From Prevotella sp. (lineage in GTDB: Bacteria > Bacteroidota > Bacteroidia > Bacteroidales > Bacteroidaceae): DNA of 54,869 nucleotides. The position numbers and the translations under genes were made by a program. This document shows positions 53,060-54,869 of the stretch, piece after piece. Position 1 is the first letter of the stretch; every line of letters starts with the position of its first letter. The notes below the pieces were generated by a model. It searched no databases. It saw only the letters and a list, made by a program, of their open reading frames with translations, and was not told where the DNA came from. The stretch spans positions 1 to 54,869 of the forward strand of contig JAFRRN010000060.1 of the NCBI GenBank assembly GCA_017428055.1, read 5' to 3'.

Positions 53060-53548
53060 CTACTCTTCACTGCCTGCCATCGGGGCATTCCCAAACAGGA
53101 AAGACTCCACATAACGGTCGAAAGTCACCTCCCAATCGTAACCATAGCTCCTCACCAACTGGCAGATCCACTGCTGCTGTTCGGGATTGAGCGGCCTGTC
53201 ACCACGCTTGTACTCGTAGTACATCTTGGTGCCATGCAAATAGCGGGTGATGCTCTTGCGCATATCCGTGTAGTCATGCTTTAGCACCTTGTCGTATAGA
53301 TGGCTGAACCCGTATGCCAATACGACAACCTTCTCCCCGTCAAACCAACGGCACTCGCTGCCTTTCTGTGCCTTGGGCATCACGCAGGGTGCCGCCTCCA
53401 AGCTTTCGGGAGCGCATGAACCCGCAAGAAACCGCAAACAATCCTGGTGGAGAGGACACCCGCCATTGGTGCAGAGAACGTACCAAGCGGGTACGGCAGA
53501 GAAGTCAAATTCCTCGCTGAGCGGTATGATTACCTTTTCGTTTTCCAT
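53060..53548 (-). CDS. DUF6078 family protein
   Basis: 162 residues, soluble. Cysteine-rich N-terminus CTNGGCPLHQDCLRFLAG with further Cys at CAPES and CVMPK, suggesting a metal site. The conserved parts FDFSAVPAWYVLC, YGFSHLYDKV, YYEYKRGDRPLNPEQQQWI match the DUF6078 proteins common in Bacteroides and Prevotella as I remember them. Function unknown. Single gene with its own -7 box at 53594-53601; its 3' end is 5 bases from the 22-base palindrome array. Confidence 0.8.
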   Translation of the reverse strand: MENEKVIIPLSEEFDFSAVPAWYVLCTNGGCPLHQDCLRFLAGSCAPESLEAAPCVMPKAQKGSECRWFDGEKVVVLAYGFSHLYDKVLKHDYTDMRKSITRYLHGTKMYYEYKRGDRPLNPEQQQWICQLVRSYGYDWEVTFDRYVESFLFGNAPMAGSEE

Positions 53549-53593
53549 TGTATCGTAAAAGTTTTAGACCTGAAATATGCTGGATTTCGACGG

Positions 53594-53601
53594 CAAAGAT
53601 A
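53594..53601 (-). promoter_or_regulatory. Promoter -7 box for the DUF6078 gene
   Basis: Reads TATCTTTG on the minus strand, 45 bases upstream of ATG 53548. Confidence 0.6.
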
Positions 53602-53859
53602 CAATAATAAATGTGGAAAACCAAACAATAGTGTATGAATCACGTACCCAAAATGATTTTACGTCAAGAGAACCATCGCTTCTGATGACGGTTAAAATTG
53701 GTTAAAAATAAGCCTCGTTATAATTTTACAATCATTTTAATTCGTACTTTTACAAATGCATTGTGGCAACTGTCACAGTCTATACGACAAAAGATGGTAG
53801 TATGGCTGCATTGCAGGACATTGCGGGAATAAAGAATTGTATCGAAATTCTGATGAGGT
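53602..53859. other. AT-rich non-coding stretch ahead of the structured RNA
   Basis: No gene seen. A weak promoter-like TACTTTTA lies at 53745-53752. The phrase CATTG with following G-rich bases recurs three times near 53757, 53794 and 53816. A 6-base hairpin (AGAATT/AATTCT) lies at about 53833-53851. These may belong to the same transcript as the structured RNA that follows. Confidence 0.35.
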
Positions 53860-53983
53860 TTACATCCAAATAGTCGCCATCTTAAAGATGCATTACACCT
53901 CACGGGATTGGGATACGCCTGTATGGGCGTACCCTTTCCTTGTATATGTAATGCAGGCCTGTTTGGCGACGGCTCGGATGTAA
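53860..53983 (+). ncRNA. Candidate structured RNA with long interrupted hairpin
   Basis: Nested exact pairings: TTACATCC (53860-53867) with GGATGTAA (53976-53983); GTCGCCA (53873-53879) with TGGCGAC (53964-53970); TGCATTACA (53889-53897) with TGTAATGCA (53947-53955); and an inner GGGATACGCC (53910-53919) with GGGCGTACCC (53925-53934), one base bulged. The 5x5 internal loop and the 9/8 loop give a long, rod-like RNA. A T7 run follows at 54008-54014, and the PP-loop gene starts at 54055. A 6S-like RNA, a leader of the downstream gene or a system-associated RNA are all possible. Strand is inferred from the T-run and the downstream gene. Confidence 0.5.
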
Positions 53984-54054
53984 GTATGCAAGGGACGAAG
54001 GGTGCGCTTTTTTTATGCCTGATAGAGAAAATCTAACAACCGTCAGACAAAAGA

Positions 54055-54869
54055 ATGTATAAAATAACATGGGACAAAGAGACGGGCGGTGTGTTGCTAC
54101 AGACCCGAATAGTTAACGGCACTCTTGGCGTATCTCCACGTCCAGTATTCTATGAAGAGCTGGACTTGCTGGGACTTGACAAACTGGAGTGGGAATATCC
54201 ACATTGTCAAGAGCCTTTGTTATGGGCTGTTAACAAGCAATACTACTATCGTGGCGAGTTGGTGTTTGAAGCGAAGGGAGCTAACATTTACGATGCAGCC
54301 ACTATAGTCTTTGCAGAGGGAAAGGGAGTCACCAAAGTCAAGCTAAAGCCAGTGGATATGGCCACAATGCTTAAGCGTAACAGAGAGAATATGTTTACTC
54401 TGGAGAGTGAAGCCATTGAGTTTATCTATGAGACATATAACCAATATGCAAAGGCGCGAAAAAGTACACAAAAGGTTGCATCCAACCAACTTGACTATGA
54501 GGCTCTTGCAAAACGTATAGAGGCAAAGCGGAAACAGAAGATGGCTATTGTCAAAGAAGATTGTGACTCTTTTGAGATTATGCCTCTTGACGTAGCAGAA
54601 GAGCAAGGACGAAAAGTTTATCAGACTACTAAGATTGACCGCTTTTTGGCTTCATTCTCTGGTGGTAAGGATTCACAGGTCGTTCTTGACTTATGTACAA
54701 GGGCTATGCCAAGTACTGAGTTTGAGGTAATATACAGTGATACTGGTTATGAGTTACCTCCTTCTCTTGAACTATATGAAGAAGTTCAGAGACTTTATCA
54801 CGAACGTTTTCCTGACTTGCAATTCCGACTTGCAAGAAATCATGCGTCGGTATTGGAGTATTGGGACAA
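54055..54869 (+). CDS. PP-loop ATPase, PAPS-reductase/DndC-like (partial, C-terminus off right edge)
   Basis: 271 residues visible, open to the edge. Residues ~1-190 form an N-terminal region I do not recognise (ends YQTTKIDRFLAS). The PP-loop SGGKDS follows at 202-207, and then VIYSDTGYELPPSLELYEEV, typical of PAPS-reductase-fold proteins that activate or transfer sulfur. Relatives include DndC/SspD-type DNA phosphorothioation proteins and uncharacterised PAPS-reductase-family proteins of Bacteroidota. Codon use (ctt, ata, aga, gtt) is visibly AT-richer than in the flanking housekeeping genes, which suggests acquisition. The candidate structured RNA lies immediately upstream. Function cannot be settled without the missing part and the next genes. 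Confidence 0.75.
   Translation, partial: MYKITWDKETGGVLLQTRIVNGTLGVSPRPVFYEELDLLGLDKLEWEYPHCQEPLLWAVNKQYYYRGELVFEAKGANIYDAATIVFAEGKGVTKVKLKPVDMATMLKRNRENMFTLESEAIEFIYETYNQYAKARKSTQKVASNQLDYEALAKRIEAKRKQKMAIVKEDCDSFEIMPLDVAEEQGRKVYQTTKIDRFLASFSGGKDSQVVLDLCTRAMPSTEFEVIYSDTGYELPPSLELYEEVQRLYHERFPDLQFRLARNHASVLEYWD

Noticed and set aside
53860-54014. tmRNA, RNase P RNA or SRP RNA
   Set aside because: None of their diagnostic conserved segments (tag reading frame, P4 consensus, SRP domain IV loop) are present.
53860-54054. Retron msr-msd RNA
   Set aside because: No reverse transcriptase gene follows; the downstream gene is a PP-loop protein, and typical retron end pairing was not found.

Overview
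The window (54.9 kb) is chromosomal DNA of a Bacteroidota bacterium, most likely a gut or rumen member of the Prevotellaceae. Supporting signs are: Bacteroidota-type promoters (-7 box TAnnTTTG, several with a TTTG 19-21 bases upstream), an outer-membrane TonB-dependent-type barrel protein, type IX secretion-like C-terminal tails on two secreted enzymes, a DUF4271-hemD-rnpA-yidD-tyrS gene order, a DUF6078 protein, and many enzymes for pectin-type uronic acid polysaccharides. Species was not determined.

Layout. Left edge: a partial ATP-dependent PEP carboxykinase, upp, and a secreted GH43-CBM6-like enzyme. 4.0-7.9 kb (minus): a dynamin-like GTPase, a two-helix membrane partner and an unusual esterase/degenerate-HAD fusion. 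8.0-13.3 kb (plus): a GH105 unsaturated rhamnogalacturonyl hydrolase, then an HAD-GtrA fusion and two tandem DUF6080-type membrane proteins whose coding regions overlap. 13.3-21 kb: a TonB-dependent receptor-like protein, an internally duplicated membrane protein, tRNA-Arg(CCT), xerD, and a PL11 rhamnogalacturonan lyase. 21-29 kb (plus): M16 peptidase, metK, DUF4271, hemD, rnpA, yidD, tyrS, tRNA-Gln(TTG). 29.2-32.7 kb (minus): cysS, a phosphate-binding-like lipoprotein, a WYL regulator. 32.9-34.5 kb: a succinyl-CoA:acetate CoA-transferase type enzyme. 34.8-45.9 kb: a polysaccharide locus without SusC/SusD, with a SusR-like sensor/AraC regulator diverging from an alginate-lyase-superfamily protein, a GH36 alpha-galactosidase and a 1180-residue fusion of lyase-like, beta-helix and GH88 domains. 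45.9-49.3 kb (minus): SDR, PAP2, miaB. 49.5-52.9 kb (plus): rnr, hemolysin III, DnaQ-like exonuclease. Right edge: DUF6078, a strongly structured candidate RNA, and the start of a PP-loop (PAPS-reductase/DndC-like) gene with AT-richer codon use, which suggests an acquired region continuing to the right.

The most distinctive content is a set of repeats that gene annotation does not explain. Short-period word arrays (7, 8 or 9 bases), often arranged as palindromes, occur between genes, inside signal-peptide and membrane-helix codons, and as an in-frame insertion in miaB. The miaB element is homologous to one in the 5' leader of the CoA-transferase, and the two differ by one octamer. Two further arrays consist of tandem palindromes at an exact 22-base period (8.03 and 52.99 kb).
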